Position numbers and translations under genes: made by a program
Shown: positions 18,094-27,584 of the stretch, piece by piece
Layout: each line of letters starts with the position of its first letter
Position numbering within the stretch: the stretch's first letter is position 1
Notes under the pieces: model-generated
Database searches by the model: none
Seen by the model: the letters and a program-made list of their open reading frames with translations, nothing else
Told to the model about the DNA's origin: nothing
Assembly: GCA_945870425.1 (NCBI GenBank)
Contig: CAMBSD010000020.1
Span: forward strand, 1-64,000
Reading direction: 5' to 3'
DNA: 64,000 bases
Origin: Chitinophaga pinensis
Lineage (GTDB): Bacteria; Bacteroidota; Bacteroidia; UKL13-3

Positions 18094-19743
18094 TTACCCT
18101 CTGGTAAACTCATATTGATATAAGCCATCTTGAGTTTTTACTTTGAGCAAATACACTCCTTTTTTTAGTTTCTTGTATTGCTTTATTCCCACTCTTATTG
18201 GCCCGCTTTGTTTGCTTTTTATGTTGTCGCTCCAAATTTTATTTTCTATGGGTGCATGTATTGAAAGCTCATATTTTTGGGCTTGTTTCAAGAACATTGA
18301 AATGTGCATTTGCTTATTATCCAAAACTCGCACATCTAACAGGGTGTCTTCATCGTATGTCTTTGCCAGTTTTAAAGCCAATTCAAAATCAGGGATACCA
18401 GCACCTAGATATTTATCGGGCTCGTAATATTGGTTGGCACTTAATTGTATAATTTGTTTTAGTTGTGCTGGGGTCATTTTTGGGAAGGCTTGTAGCAGAC
18501 AAGCTGTAGCACCTGTTAAAATAGGGCAGGAGTATGAGGTGCCATTTCCTCTATAAATATTACCTGATTTTGAAACTACATATACATCTTCACCCATGCA
18601 AGCCAAATCAGGTTTTATTCTTTTATCTGCCGTTAAGCCTACAGAGCTAAAACCAACATAATCGCCCGTTTCATCCGTTGCACCTACTGCAATGATGTTT
18701 TCAGCATCAGCAGGAGTAGCAATGTTTTGCCAAAGGTTGTTTCCCTCGTTGCCTGCGCTGTTCAATACAATGATGCCTTTCTCAACCGCCATGTTTGCGG
18801 CTATACTTACCACAGTTATTTTACCATTCAGTTCTTTGTATTTATGTCCATAAGCACTTTCATCAAACTTGGTGTAACCCAATGACGAGTTGATGATATC
18901 TGCCCCTGCGCTATCAGCATATTCGGCAGCTGCGGCCCAATTGTATTCTTCAATAGGATATTCACTTGTTGCATCTTCGCTGCGTAGTAAAAGATATTCC
19001 GCATTAGGTGCAGTGCCCACCAACACATTCTTTTCGTTTGCAGCCATGCAACTCAACACAGCCAATCCATGTTGGTCGTTGTCATATACATCTTCATTTC
19101 TTTCCACAAAATCCCAAGTGCTAACAATGCTGTGATTGGTAATTAATTTTTTTAGCGTAGGTTGATTATCTGCTTGCGCAAAACCCGCATCCAAAACGGC
19201 TATGAGGATATGATCTCCCATAAAACCTTTTCGATGCAAGGCTTCAGTATTTATCAAATGTGTTTGTTTGTATGATTTGCCATAATAATTGGTGTCGCGG
19301 GCTTCTTTACTAAATTTTGATTCCAACATATTCACCCTATCGCTCAAAGCAAAATCATTTTTTTCGCTGTCATCGTCTTCTTTGATATTTACGTGACCAA
19401 TTTCTTTTACACCACTCACAAAAGGAAGAGATGAAATATTTTTGATACTGTCCTTTTTTGCAATGATGCTGATGCCATTCAACCATTTAGAAACGCCCTG
19501 CCAAGTACATCCATTTTCGAGCACTTGTTTGATATAGGCGTTATTAACTGGAATATCAGAAAGAGTGGTCTTTATTCCGTATTTGTTTCTTCTAGCAAGG
19601 CACTTTGCGGATAGGTATTTATAAGGCTGTGATAATTTAAAAACGCTTGTATCTTTGTCTTTAAACTGAACAAAGAAATACCTTTCTTGGGCTGAAATAG
19701 AAAGGGAAATAAGGCATAATATAGTTAGGAGGTAAATTCTCAT
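18094..19743 (-). CDS. S8 family secreted serine peptidase
   Basis: 549 aa from the ATG at 19743, which gives MRIYLLTILCLISLSISAQ as signal peptide; an upstream in-frame start would add 28 residues that do not fit. The subtilisin triad is in ILIAVLDAGFA (Asp), DNDQHGLAVLSCMAA (His) and GNGTSYSCPILTGATA (Ser); INSSLGY and SAGNEGN flank the oxyanion region. The C-terminal 80 residues form a beta-sandwich-like tail ending in KKGVYLLKVKTQDGLYQYEF, similar to a T9SS sorting domain. A secreted or surface protease; substrate unknown. Confidence 0.9.
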   Translation of the reverse strand: MRIYLLTILCLISLSISAQERYFFVQFKDKDTSVFKLSQPYKYLSAKCLARRNKYGIKTTLSDIPVNNAYIKQVLENGCTWQGVSKWLNGISIIAKKDSIKNISSLPFVSGVKEIGHVNIKEDDDSEKNDFALSDRVNMLESKFSKEARDTNYYGKSYKQTHLINTEALHRKGFMGDHILIAVLDAGFAQADNQPTLKKLITNHSIVSTWDFVERNEDVYDNDQHGLAVLSCMAANEKNVLVGTAPNAEYLLLRSEDATSEYPIEEYNWAAAAEYADSAGADIINSSLGYTKFDESAYGHKYKELNGKITVVSIAANMAVEKGIIVLNSAGNEGNNLWQNIATPADAENIIAVGATDETGDYVGFSSVGLTADKRIKPDLACMGEDVYVVSKSGNIYRGNGTSYSCPILTGATACLLQAFPKMTPAQLKQIIQLSANQYYEPDKYLGAGIPDFELALKLAKTYDEDTLLDVRVLDNKQMHISMFLKQAQKYELSIHAPIENKIWSDNIKSKQSGPIRVGIKQYKKLKKGVYLLKVKTQDGLYQYEFTRG

Positions 19744-19919
19744 TGCACGCAAAATAATGGAAATTTTAGAGCCTATGCGTAACACTCTAGTATTTTGATG
19801 TTTTACTCGAGTTGTAACTGTTTTCAATACAGCTTCAAAACGCCTTTCGCATGAAATAACAATGTATTGATTAAACCAATTCCTACATTAGCAGTCTTAA
19901 AAACTCAATGAACATTATT

Positions 19920-21227
19920 ATGAAAAAAATAATACTTCTTTTATTGGTTTTAGTATCTGTAAATGGAAAGGCGCAAAGCCTTTATTTTCCGCCTTTGAGC
20001 GGCAATGCTTGGGACACCCTTTCGCCTGTAAGATTACAATGGTGCCAAGCTAGAATTGATTCTTTGTATAATTATTTGGAAGCAAGAAATACCCAAGCAT
20101 TTATCATATTGAAAGATGGTAGGATTGTTATAGAAAAATATTTTGGCACTTTCACCGCAGATTCAATTCATTATTGGGCTTCTGCCGGAAAGAGTTTAAC
20201 AGCAACCTTAACGGGTATTGCCCAACAAAAGAAACTCATAAATATAAACGATAGCGTTTCAAAATACCTAGGTCAAGGTTGGACATCCGCACCTGCCAAC
20301 AAAGAAGGTTTGATTAGCTTAAAACATTTGATTAACATGACAAGTGGCTTGGATGAATCGCCCAAATTTCCATGTGACAATGAAGATACAGCTAGGACTT
20401 GTTTAACCTATAAGGTGGATGCAGGCACAAGATGGGCTTATCACACGGGTGCTTACCGGAAAATACAAGCAGTATTTAGTAAAGTGAGCGGACAATCATA
20501 CACCTTGTTCACCAACTCGGTTTTGGGAAGTCGCATAGGCATGACTGGTTTATGGTATGATGGGGTTTATTATAGCAAATCTAGATCTATGGCTCGATTT
20601 GGCTTATTTGTTTTGAACAACGGTATTTGGGCCAATGATACCATACTAAGTGATACGAACTATTATCACAACATGAATAATACCTCACAAAACTTTAATT
20701 TGTCATATGGTTACTTGTGGTGGCTCAATGGAAAGGCCAGTTTCATGGCACCTTCCTCTCAAATTGTTTTTAACGCGCCCTTATTCAGCAATGCCCCTGC
20801 GGATATGTTTGCTGCTTTGGGTAAAAATGACCAGAAAATATACGTTGTTCCAAGTCAGAAAATGGTAGTGGTGCGAGTGGGGGCCTCAGCTTATGATATG
20901 GCAGCTGCTTTTTCGCCTTTCGACAATGAATTATGGGCCTATATCAATCAATTAAAATGTGATGCAAGTTCAGGTATGTTTAATCAAACTCCTCTAGATA
21001 AATTCAAGTTATTTCCTAACCCCGCCAATCAGCTTCTTTATGTGAATAGTTCTGAATTACCATCAAACATAGTTATTCAAAATATGCAAGGGGAAACGTT
21101 GTTTCAAATAAAACCAGAAACGACTTCAAGTCAATTGGATATTAGTAACTTAGCACAAGGCATGTATTTGGTTGAAATCACTACTGAAAAGTCTAAATTC
21201 TGCCAAAAACTTATCATAAACAGATAG
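19920..21227 (+). CDS. Class C beta-lactamase-like serine hydrolase with T9SS sorting domain
   Basis: 435 aa from ATG 19920 (MKKIILLLLVLVSVNGKAQ, signal peptide); an ATG 12 bases upstream is also possible. SAGK (in WASAGKSLTATLTG) is the SxxK nucleophile, and a YHTGAYRK block takes the place of the usual YxN motif. The C-terminal domain (about 350-435) starts KLFPNPANQLLYV and ends GMYLVEITTEKSK...KLIINR, a type A T9SS sorting domain, so the protein is exported and probably cell-surface attached. Such proteins are esterases or peptidases as often as beta-lactamases; substrate unknown. Confidence 0.9.
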   Translation: MKKIILLLLVLVSVNGKAQSLYFPPLSGNAWDTLSPVRLQWCQARIDSLYNYLEARNTQAFIILKDGRIVIEKYFGTFTADSIHYWASAGKSLTATLTGIAQQKKLININDSVSKYLGQGWTSAPANKEGLISLKHLINMTSGLDESPKFPCDNEDTARTCLTYKVDAGTRWAYHTGAYRKIQAVFSKVSGQSYTLFTNSVLGSRIGMTGLWYDGVYYSKSRSMARFGLFVLNNGIWANDTILSDTNYYHNMNNTSQNFNLSYGYLWWLNGKASFMAPSSQIVFNAPLFSNAPADMFAALGKNDQKIYVVPSQKMVVVRVGASAYDMAAAFSPFDNELWAYINQLKCDASSGMFNQTPLDKFKLFPNPANQLLYVNSSELPSNIVIQNMQGETLFQIKPETTSSQLDISNLAQGMYLVEITTEKSKFCQKLIINR

Positions 21228-21341
21228 ATAGGATCAAGCCGATTGCCTCAATAAATGTATCATCCACAATTTAGTTGATAAGTTTGAAGCCCTCAAAAAA
21301 CAAAAATGCTGTAATTTGCCATTCGTTTTTAAGTAAAAAGT

Positions 21342-23219
21342 ATGGCAGAAGAGGAAGTAATATATAACGAAGACAGTATTCGCTCGCTCGATTGGCGCGA
21401 GCATATCAGGTTACGTCCGGGAATGTATATTGGTAAACTAGGAGATGGTTTATCAATGGATGATGGTATTTACGTGCTTGCCAAAGAAATCATGGATAAT
21501 TCGATAGACGAATTTGTGATGGGGAATGGCAAAAACATAGAAGTAAAGATAGTTGATAATAAAGTAACTGTAAGGGATTTTGGCCGAGGTATTCCTTTGG
21601 GCAAAGTGATTGAGTGCGTTTCGCAGATAAACACAGGGGGTAAATATGATTCAAAGGCCTTTAAAAAGTCTGTTGGATTGAATGGAGTGGGAACCAAGGC
21701 TGTAAATGCCTTGTCGAGCAGTTTTAAAGTGCAATCTTTTCGCGATGGCAAAACAATGTTGGCCGAGTTTGAATATGGAGAATTAAAGAAAGCCCACAAA
21801 ATCACTGATACCATGGAGCCTAATGGTACTTTGGTTACTTATTTTGCTGATGATTCGATTTTTAGAAACTACCGTTATGTAAACGAGTTTATCCAAAATC
21901 AAATTTGGAACTATGCCTACCTAAATGCAGGTTTAACCATCATTTTCAATAACGAGAAGTATTTTTCAAAAGGTGGTTTGCTTGATTTGTTAAAGCGCAA
22001 AACCAACGAAGAAGAGCTTCGCTACCCAATCATTCATCTAAAGGGTGATGATATTGAAGTGGCCATTACTCACGAAAACCAATACGGTGAGGAGTATTAC
22101 AGCTTTGTAAACGGGCAGCATACCACTCAAGGTGGAACGCACTTGAATGCTTTTAAGGAGGCATTTGCCAAAACCGTTCGTGAGTTTTATAAAAAAGATT
22201 TTGATTTGGCCGATATCCGCGCTTCCATTGTAGCTGCAGTAAGTGTGCGTATTCAAGAACCCGTTTTTGAATCGCAAACCAAAACCAAATTAGGTTCACA
22301 AACCATATCTCCTGAAGGAAATATTTCTTTGAAACAATTTGTAACCGATTTCTTGAAAAAGGAATTGGATAATTTCTTACACAAACATCCAGAAGTAGCA
22401 GATGCCTTACAAAAACGAATCTTGCAAAGCGAACGTGAGCGTAAGGATATGGCGGGCATCAAGAAATTGGCCAACGAGCGTGCTAAAAAAGCCAACCTTC
22501 ATAATAAGAAGTTAAGAGATTGTCGCTTCCATTTGGATGATGAAAAGAACGAACGCAGGTATGATTCGACTTTGTTTATCACCGAGGGAGATTCGGCAAG
22601 TGGTTCGATTACCAAAAGCCGAAATGTAGAAACACAAGCGGTATTTAGTTTAAGAGGAAAGCCTTTGAACTGTTATGGTTTGACCAAAAAAGTGGTGTAT
22701 GAAAATGAGGAGTTCAACTTATTACAACATGCCTTAAACATCGAAGAAGGTATTGAAAATTTGCGATACAATCAGATTGTAATAGCTACCGATGCTGATG
22801 TGGATGGTATGCATATTCGTTTATTGATGTTGACTTTCTTCTTACAGTTCTTTCCTGATTTGGTTAAAAACGGACATTTATACATTCTTGAAACGCCTTT
22901 GTTTAGGGTGCGTAATAAGCAAAAAACCATTTATTGCTACAGCGAGGACGAGAAACAAAAAGCCATACATCAAATTAGTGGACGGCCAGAGATTACCCGA
23001 TTTAAAGGATTGGGTGAAATCTCACCAGATGAATTTGGAATGTTTATTGGCAAAGACATTCGTTTGCAACCCGTATTGTTAACCCAAGATATCACCATTC
23101 AAAAACTACTTGAGTATTATATGGGTAAAAATACCATGGACCGTCAGGCCTTTATCATCAATAACCTTCGCATCGAAAAAGATGTGTTGATTGAAGATGA
23201 AATTGAAGAAGTTGTTTAG
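21342..23219 (+). CDS. parE: DNA topoisomerase IV subunit B
   Basis: 625 aa. The opening [24 protein letters not shown] ATPase blocks ([32 protein letters not shown]), the TOPRIM core ([25 protein letters not shown]) and a [11 protein letters not shown] block identify a type IIA topoisomerase B subunit. The short length and the opening are typical of Bacteroidota ParE rather than GyrB. It decatenates sister chromosomes with ParC, whose gene is not in this window. Confidence 0.92.
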   Translation: MAEEEVIYNEDSIRSLDWREHIRLRPGMYIGKLGDGLSMDDGIYVLAKEIMDNSIDEFVMGNGKNIEVKIVDNKVTVRDFGRGIPLGKVIECVSQINTGGKYDSKAFKKSVGLNGVGTKAVNALSSSFKVQSFRDGKTMLAEFEYGELKKAHKITDTMEPNGTLVTYFADDSIFRNYRYVNEFIQNQIWNYAYLNAGLTIIFNNEKYFSKGGLLDLLKRKTNEEELRYPIIHLKGDDIEVAITHENQYGEEYYSFVNGQHTTQGGTHLNAFKEAFAKTVREFYKKDFDLADIRASIVAAVSVRIQEPVFESQTKTKLGSQTISPEGNISLKQFVTDFLKKELDNFLHKHPEVADALQKRILQSERERKDMAGIKKLANERAKKANLHNKKLRDCRFHLDDEKNERRYDSTLFITEGDSASGSITKSRNVETQAVFSLRGKPLNCYGLTKKVVYENEEFNLLQHALNIEEGIENLRYNQIVIATDADVDGMHIRLLMLTFFLQFFPDLVKNGHLYILETPLFRVRNKQKTIYCYSEDEKQKAIHQISGRPEITRFKGLGEISPDEFGMFIGKDIRLQPVLLTQDITIQKLLEYYMGKNTMDRQAFIINNLRIEKDVLIEDEIEEVV

Positions 23220-23305
23220 TATAGTGCTTCAAGCAGCTAGTTCATTGATTGTAATTAAAGCATATTGTCGAAAGGATTAGCCATGATGTATAAACTTTCG
23301 AAAAT

Positions 23306-23327
23306 ATTCGTTTCATTGCAAACGAAT
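23306..23327 (+). promoter_or_regulatory. Hairpin directly upstream of mltG start
   Basis: ATTCGTTT-cattgc-AAACGAAT is a perfect 8-bp inverted repeat ending 2 bases before the ATG at 23330. It may be a protein operator or an RNA hairpin limiting ribosome access. Confidence 0.4.
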
Positions 23328-23329
23328 TT

Positions 23330-24367
23330 ATGACACGAGAAAGAGCCGTATTAAAATATATCTATTTGGGAGTGGTCTTGTTGCTTTTTTTTGCTGCTTG
23401 GCGGTTTTATGATGATGTGTTTGCTGCCAATGTTAGTCTAAAGAAAGGTCAAACGGATTATATCTATGTGCATACAGGCGAATCCTATGATATGTTTATC
23501 AATCGTATTGAAGGTTCGCAATTGGTGCAGAATGCAGATGGTTTCAGACGCTTGTCTAGATTACTTAATTTAGACGATAGACTAAAAGCGGGTCGGTACA
23601 AAATTGAAGGGGGAATGAGTAATTTTGATATGATAAAATTGCTCAAATCGGGGAGGCAAAGTACCGTTAATGTTACCTTAAAATATGCCCACAATTTGGG
23701 TGAAATAGCCAAGACCTTTTCAAAATATTTTGAGTCGGATTCAGCTCATTTTATGGAAGCCTTTATGGATACTGCTACACAAGTGAAGTATGAACTCAGC
23801 TACCAAACTTTCATCAGCCTATTTGTACCAAATACCTATAATTTTTATTGGAATACCAAGCCCGAAAAAGTGCTTGAAAAACTCAATGCTGAGTACCTGA
23901 AATTTTGGAACAAAGACCGAAGTACATTGGCAATCACTAAGGGTTTATCGCCTTTAGAGGTTTGTATTTTGGCCTCCATTGTGCAAAAGGAATCGAATAA
24001 AGCAGATGAAATGCCTAATATTGCCAGTGTGTATCTCAATCGTATCAAGGTAGGAATGCCATTGCAAGCTGATCCAACAGTTATTTTTGCTTGGAATGAC
24101 TATAGCATTAAAAGGGTAACAGGATTGCATACAGCTATCAATTCGCCATATAACACATACATCAACAAAGGACTTCCTCCTGGCCCTATTTGCATGGCTG
24201 GAGCCACTGCCATAGATGCTGTTCTTCATGCCGCCAATACTAAATATTTGTATTTCTGTGCCAAGGAAGATTTTAGCGGTTATCATGCTTTTGCTGAAAC
24301 ATTAAACCAACACAATAAAAACGCTGCTCGATACCAAAGAGCCTTGAATAAATTAGGCGTTAAGTAA
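23330..24367 (+). CDS. mltG: Endolytic murein transglycosylase
   Basis: 345 aa. One N-terminal membrane segment (YIYLGVVLLLFFAAW), a LysM-like region, then the YceG/MltG catalytic domain: FVPNTYNFYWNT, ILASIVQKESN with the catalytic Glu, ASVYLNRIKVGMPLQADPT, and TGLHTAINSPYNTYINKGLPPGPI. It cuts nascent peptidoglycan strands at the membrane and ends glycan elongation. It follows parE with 110 bases between. Confidence 0.93.
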   Translation: MTRERAVLKYIYLGVVLLLFFAAWRFYDDVFAANVSLKKGQTDYIYVHTGESYDMFINRIEGSQLVQNADGFRRLSRLLNLDDRLKAGRYKIEGGMSNFDMIKLLKSGRQSTVNVTLKYAHNLGEIAKTFSKYFESDSAHFMEAFMDTATQVKYELSYQTFISLFVPNTYNFYWNTKPEKVLEKLNAEYLKFWNKDRSTLAITKGLSPLEVCILASIVQKESNKADEMPNIASVYLNRIKVGMPLQADPTVIFAWNDYSIKRVTGLHTAINSPYNTYINKGLPPGPICMAGATAIDAVLHAANTKYLYFCAKEDFSGYHAFAETLNQHNKNAARYQRALNKLGVK

Positions 24368-24384
24368 TTCTCTTTTTCCTTTTT

Positions 24385-24505
24385 CTCCGCATATTGGGTT
24401 TATTTCTGCGGTGAATAATGGGTTTAATCTCCGCAAATTTGCGGAGATTAAATTTGTATTTGCGGAGAATAGGAGATATATTTACCGCAAAAATGCGGAG
24501 ATTAA
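24385..24505 (+). promoter_or_regulatory. Cluster of CTCCGCA/TGCGGAG operator-like palindromes before fic
   Basis: A perfect 30-bp palindrome spans 24423-24452 (half-site TTTAATCTCCGCAAA and its reverse complement). A second, imperfect dyad (CCGCA-aaaa-TGCGG) lies at 24485-24498, with further half-sites CTCCGC at 24385, TGCGGTGAATAA at 24407 and TGCGGAGAATA at 24461. The last copy ends 6 bases before the fic ATG and supplies a GGAG that would serve as ribosome-binding site. This looks like multi-site binding of a repressor, perhaps the C-terminal wHTH of the Fic protein itself. Confidence 0.65.
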
Positions 24506-24506
24506 T

Positions 24507-25622
24507 ATGGCAAAGTACATATACCAAATAAAGGGATGGCCCAATTTTACTTGGAATAACGATGATTTGTTGCCCTTGCTATCTGTGGTTAGACATAAAC
24601 AGGGAAGATTGAAAGGTTATATGGAAGTATTGGGTTTTGCTTTAAGAAACGAAACCACTTTGCAAGCCCTTACCTTAGAAGTTTTAAAGAGTTCAGATAT
24701 AGAAGGAGAGGTGCTCAATCCTGAGCAGGTTCGTTCCTCTATAGCGCTCAAATTGGGTATGGATGTAGCAGGTTTGATGCCCGCAGGTAGAAATGTAGAT
24801 GGTGTGGTGGAGATGATGCTTGATGCCACCCAAAAATACAATAAGCCTTTGAGCAAAAATCGTTTGTTTGCCTGGCATTCGGCTTTGTTTCCAACTGGCC
24901 GAAGTGGCATGTTTAAGATAACAGTAGGTGATTGGCGTGATAATGAAAAAGGTCCCATGCAGGTTGTGTCGGGTGCTATGGGCAAAGAAAGGGTACATTA
25001 TCAAGCCCCTGATGCCAAGGTGTTGGAGAAAGAAATGAAAAGCTTTCTGAAATGGTTTAATGCCAAAGATGATTTGGATGCGGTGATAAAATCAGCTGTG
25101 GCGCACCTGTGGTTTGTTACCATACACCCTTTTGATGATGGCAATGGCCGTATGGCAAGGGCTATAGCAGATATGCAATTAGCAAGGTCTGATGGTGATC
25201 AGCAAAGATTTTATAGCATGTCGGCACAAATACGATTGGAGCGAAAAGCCTATTACGATATACTGGAAAGAATACAAAATGGAACCTCATTAGACATCAC
25301 CAAATGGCTTGTGTGGTATTTGAAATGTTTGGATAAAGCCTTGAATGAAACAGATAAGGTTTTGAAAGGTGTATTGAATAAATCTCGATTTTGGGATAAG
25401 CACCAACATACGCATATCAATACCCGACAACGGATGATGATAAACAAGTTATTTGATGGTTTTGATGGAAAATTAAATTCATCAAAATGGGCTAAGATAG
25501 CTAAATGCTCTGCGGATACAGCCCTGCGTGATATACAAGATTTGATAAGCAAAGATATATTGGTGCAAGAAAATGCAGGAGGAAGAAGTACGAGTTATGA
25601 CTTAAGGGATTTTGAGTTTTAA
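24507..25622 (+). CDS. Fic/DOC family protein with DUF4172 N-terminus and C-terminal wHTH
   Basis: 371 aa from the ATG at 24507 (an upstream in-frame start at 24411 would run through the operator palindromes). The N-terminus YIYQIKGWPNFTWNN...RHKQGRLKGYM is DUF4172. The Fic active site is HPFDDGNGRMARAIAD, with His207; an inhibitory-helix-like SSDIEGE-type block (KSSDIEGEVLNPEQVRSS) is present upstream. The last about 70 residues (LNSSKWAKIAKCSADTALRDIQDLISKDILVQENAGGRSTSYDL) read as a winged helix. Fic proteins transfer AMP to target proteins; here the target is unknown. The operator array suggests autoregulation. Confidence 0.9.
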   Translation: MAKYIYQIKGWPNFTWNNDDLLPLLSVVRHKQGRLKGYMEVLGFALRNETTLQALTLEVLKSSDIEGEVLNPEQVRSSIALKLGMDVAGLMPAGRNVDGVVEMMLDATQKYNKPLSKNRLFAWHSALFPTGRSGMFKITVGDWRDNEKGPMQVVSGAMGKERVHYQAPDAKVLEKEMKSFLKWFNAKDDLDAVIKSAVAHLWFVTIHPFDDGNGRMARAIADMQLARSDGDQQRFYSMSAQIRLERKAYYDILERIQNGTSLDITKWLVWYLKCLDKALNETDKVLKGVLNKSRFWDKHQHTHINTRQRMMINKLFDGFDGKLNSSKWAKIAKCSADTALRDIQDLISKDILVQENAGGRSTSYDLRDFEF

Positions 25623-25703
25623 AAGTTGAATGGAATGCAAATGCTTATAGCCATATTTGTTTGTTGTTAGTATTTACCACACTAGCAAGATTCGATATAT
25701 ATT

Positions 25704-25739
25704 CGGTGTCGCTGCGCTAAACACCAACCATAGGCAAAT
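25704..25739. repeat. 36-bp REP-like repeat, copy 1
   Basis: Identical to 27041-27076 over 36 bases (core GGTGTCGCTGCGCTAAACACC has GGTGT/ACACC arms). The two copies flank the gene at 25914-27014. Copy 2 additionally carries the outer arm ATGGT (27036-27040) pairing with ACCAT. Confidence 0.75.
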
Positions 25740-25747
25740 GGAAATCT

Positions 25748-25785
25748 ACCCAACTCTAGGCCCTCCAAGGACGGGAAGGCATTGT
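25748..25785. repeat. Degenerate CCCTCCAAGGACGGG palindromic repeat
   Basis: Shows CCCTCCAAGGACGGGAAGGC, a decayed version of the palindrome family described at 27425-27460. Confidence 0.45.
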
Positions 25786-25913
25786 CAGTAGCATTGTGTT
25801 TTAAGTTTGTATCTCGAAAAATATAAATTATTGTTGTGAAATATATTTTCAACATCTTCGTCAAAAGACAATGCTCATATAAATTAATTCAAGAAAAGGG
25901 TTTTAACATAAAT

Positions 25914-27014
25914 ATGATAAGTAAAGCACAATTCTATTCTTTGTTTTTTATAAATGTGATACTCTCGAGTTATGTCTGCTTTTCTCAAGTTTCAAACTAT
26001 ACAGTTTATAGAAAACAAAAAGTTATTCTAAATAAAGCTATGTTTATGATGGATTTAGATTCTCTTTCTCAATCAGAATCTTATTTCAAATTAGCTATGA
26101 AACAAGGTGACCTTAATACTTATTATTCAATTCAAGCTTTATATCTTTTCTCATTAGTTAAGAATGAAAAGTATATTGTAAAAGTATTAAAACAGTTTCC
26201 TTCAAAGTATGTCAATTATTGTAATGAGTTAAAAAACAACTGTGCTATTGAAACAGAAATAATGAATGATAGCATTATTTCTAATCAAATAAAAAAATCA
26301 CATTTTGCTCTTAAGCAAATCGAAAAGTTAAGAAAACGTCAGCAACTAACTTATTCTAAAAAAGAGCGATTGTTTTTTGAATGTCTGAATAAAATTAATA
26401 CTAATGACCAACTCTATAGAAAAGAATTTGATAGTATCTTATCAATATTGCCAAATAAAGAAGATTCATTAAGTAAAATATTAGAGGGAAAGGATTCCGT
26501 CAATTTTATTGATTTTATTTCATTGCTAAAGTATAAAAGTTGGCCTAAGCAATCAAAATATGGTTCATTAGCGGAATATCCGCTTTGGCATTGCAATATC
26601 GAAGAGGAGTACCTAGAAGAATTAACAAAAAATACTGCAAAAAGAAAAGAGCTCGATTGGGAGGTTTATGAGCACTTCATAAGACGAAGTAATAAGTTTG
26701 TAAATGCATTAATTTTTCAAAAGAAATTGGTTCTATCTAATTTAGTTTTGAAAAAATCTAAATTTACTTCAGAAATTAAAGCACAGCTTCATTTTCTGAT
26801 TGACTGCTTCAATTACTATAACATTAAACCTGAGAATGTTCATCTTAGCTTTAATAGTGATGGAACTACCCGATACAAGAAATTAAAACTAATTGACCTA
26901 ATAAACATTTTTGAAGACTATGACCAAAAATTTGCAAATGTTAAAATAATAGAAATGACTTCAAGTCAATATTTAAACAACCAAATAATTATTACTATTG
27001 ATAAAAGCAAATGA
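25914..27014 (+). CDS. Secreted DUF6624-like protein
   Basis: 366 aa from the ATG at 25914, which gives a signal peptide (FFINVILSSYVCFSQ); the open frame extends 78 bases upstream without a convincing start. The middle (FFECLNKINTNDQLYRKEF) and a later block (SWPKQSKYGSLAEYPLWHC...EEEYLEELTKNTAKRKELDWEVYEHFIRR) follow the spacing of DUF6624. It is more AT-rich than its neighbours and lies between two copies of a 36-bp repeat, which suggests acquisition. Function unknown. Confidence 0.55.
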   Translation: MISKAQFYSLFFINVILSSYVCFSQVSNYTVYRKQKVILNKAMFMMDLDSLSQSESYFKLAMKQGDLNTYYSIQALYLFSLVKNEKYIVKVLKQFPSKYVNYCNELKNNCAIETEIMNDSIISNQIKKSHFALKQIEKLRKRQQLTYSKKERLFFECLNKINTNDQLYRKEFDSILSILPNKEDSLSKILEGKDSVNFIDFISLLKYKSWPKQSKYGSLAEYPLWHCNIEEEYLEELTKNTAKRKELDWEVYEHFIRRSNKFVNALIFQKKLVLSNLVLKKSKFTSEIKAQLHFLIDCFNYYNIKPENVHLSFNSDGTTRYKKLKLIDLINIFEDYDQKFANVKIIEMTSSQYLNNQIIITIDKSK

Positions 27015-27035
27015 TGTTTGCCTTCGATTTAAAAT

Positions 27036-27076
27036 ATGGTCGGTGTCGCTGCGCTAAACACCAACCATAGGCAAAT
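27036..27076. repeat. 36-bp REP-like repeat, copy 2, with longer hairpin
   Basis: ATGGT-C-GGTGT...ACACC-A-ACCAT forms an interrupted 10-bp stem around CGCTGCGCTAA. A further outer arm TTTGCC (27017-27022) pairs with GGCAAA (27070-27075). Related to a weaker copy near 38885. Confidence 0.7.
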
Positions 27077-27116
27077 AATTGGTATAATAAATCGTGGGTG
27101 TATGTATCGAATATAT

Positions 27117-27344
27117 TCATTGTATTTCAATATCATGTTTTAAAGGCAAATCGTTAGGATTATAACCATACATACCATAGGCAATATTTATAAATTTTCT
27201 TAGTTGAACTAGGGTTTGTTCAGGACTTAATTTTGCCATCTCCAATCTTTCATAAGTCTCTTGTTCCTCGAAAGAGTTAAATACTTTCAATTCTGTATGA
27301 TAAACAGCTGCAGGTTCGTTTGTTATATTTTCTTCATCACTCAT
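27117..27344 (-). CDS. Small conserved Bacteroidota protein
   Basis: 75 aa, soluble and acidic at the N-terminus. EEQETYERLEMAKLSPEQTLVQLRKFINIAYGM reads as a helical pair I have seen in small conserved proteins of this phylum. No assigned function. Located in the accessory pocket before mnmA; no partner gene is adjacent. Confidence 0.5.
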   Translation of the reverse strand: MSDEENITNEPAAVYHTELKVFNSFEEQETYERLEMAKLSPEQTLVQLRKFINIAYGMYGYNPNDLPLKHDIEIQ

Positions 27345-27424
27345 ATTGGCGAATCATATTAATATACAAATATATCATTGTTGAGGATTAAATTTAACTC
27401 CAATTAAATTTCAAGTTTCCTTTT

Positions 27425-27462
27425 TTACCCACCCCTAGCCCCTCCAAGGAGGGGAATGCCTA
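27425..27462. repeat. CCCCTCCAAGGAGGGG palindrome repeat
   Basis: A perfect 7-bp stem (CCCCTCC-aa-GGAGGGG, 27439-27454) preceded by CCCACCCCTAG, the reverse-orientation form of the GGGATG-tailed palindrome family. Confidence 0.65.
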
Positions 27463-27531
27463 GTCGTTAATAGTTTCAATTCCGTTATTTTATCAAATTC
27501 TTACTCATTAGGTAAATTACATTTCAGCTCT

Positions 27532-27540
27532 TACTTTTGC
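27532..27540 (+). promoter_or_regulatory. TACTTTTGC -7 box upstream of mnmA
   Basis: Matches TAnnTTTG and the rfbC promoter exactly at TACTTTTGCC. It leaves an untranslated leader of about 40 bases before the ATG at 27585. The -33 element is not clear. Confidence 0.45.
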
Positions 27541-27584
27541 CTTATCAATCAAGAGGGCTATTTACCCTGCTTTGTTTTGAAAAT

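Noticed and set aside
22888-23082. Second-frame ORF inside parE
   Set aside because: Shadow frame of a strongly conserved gene.
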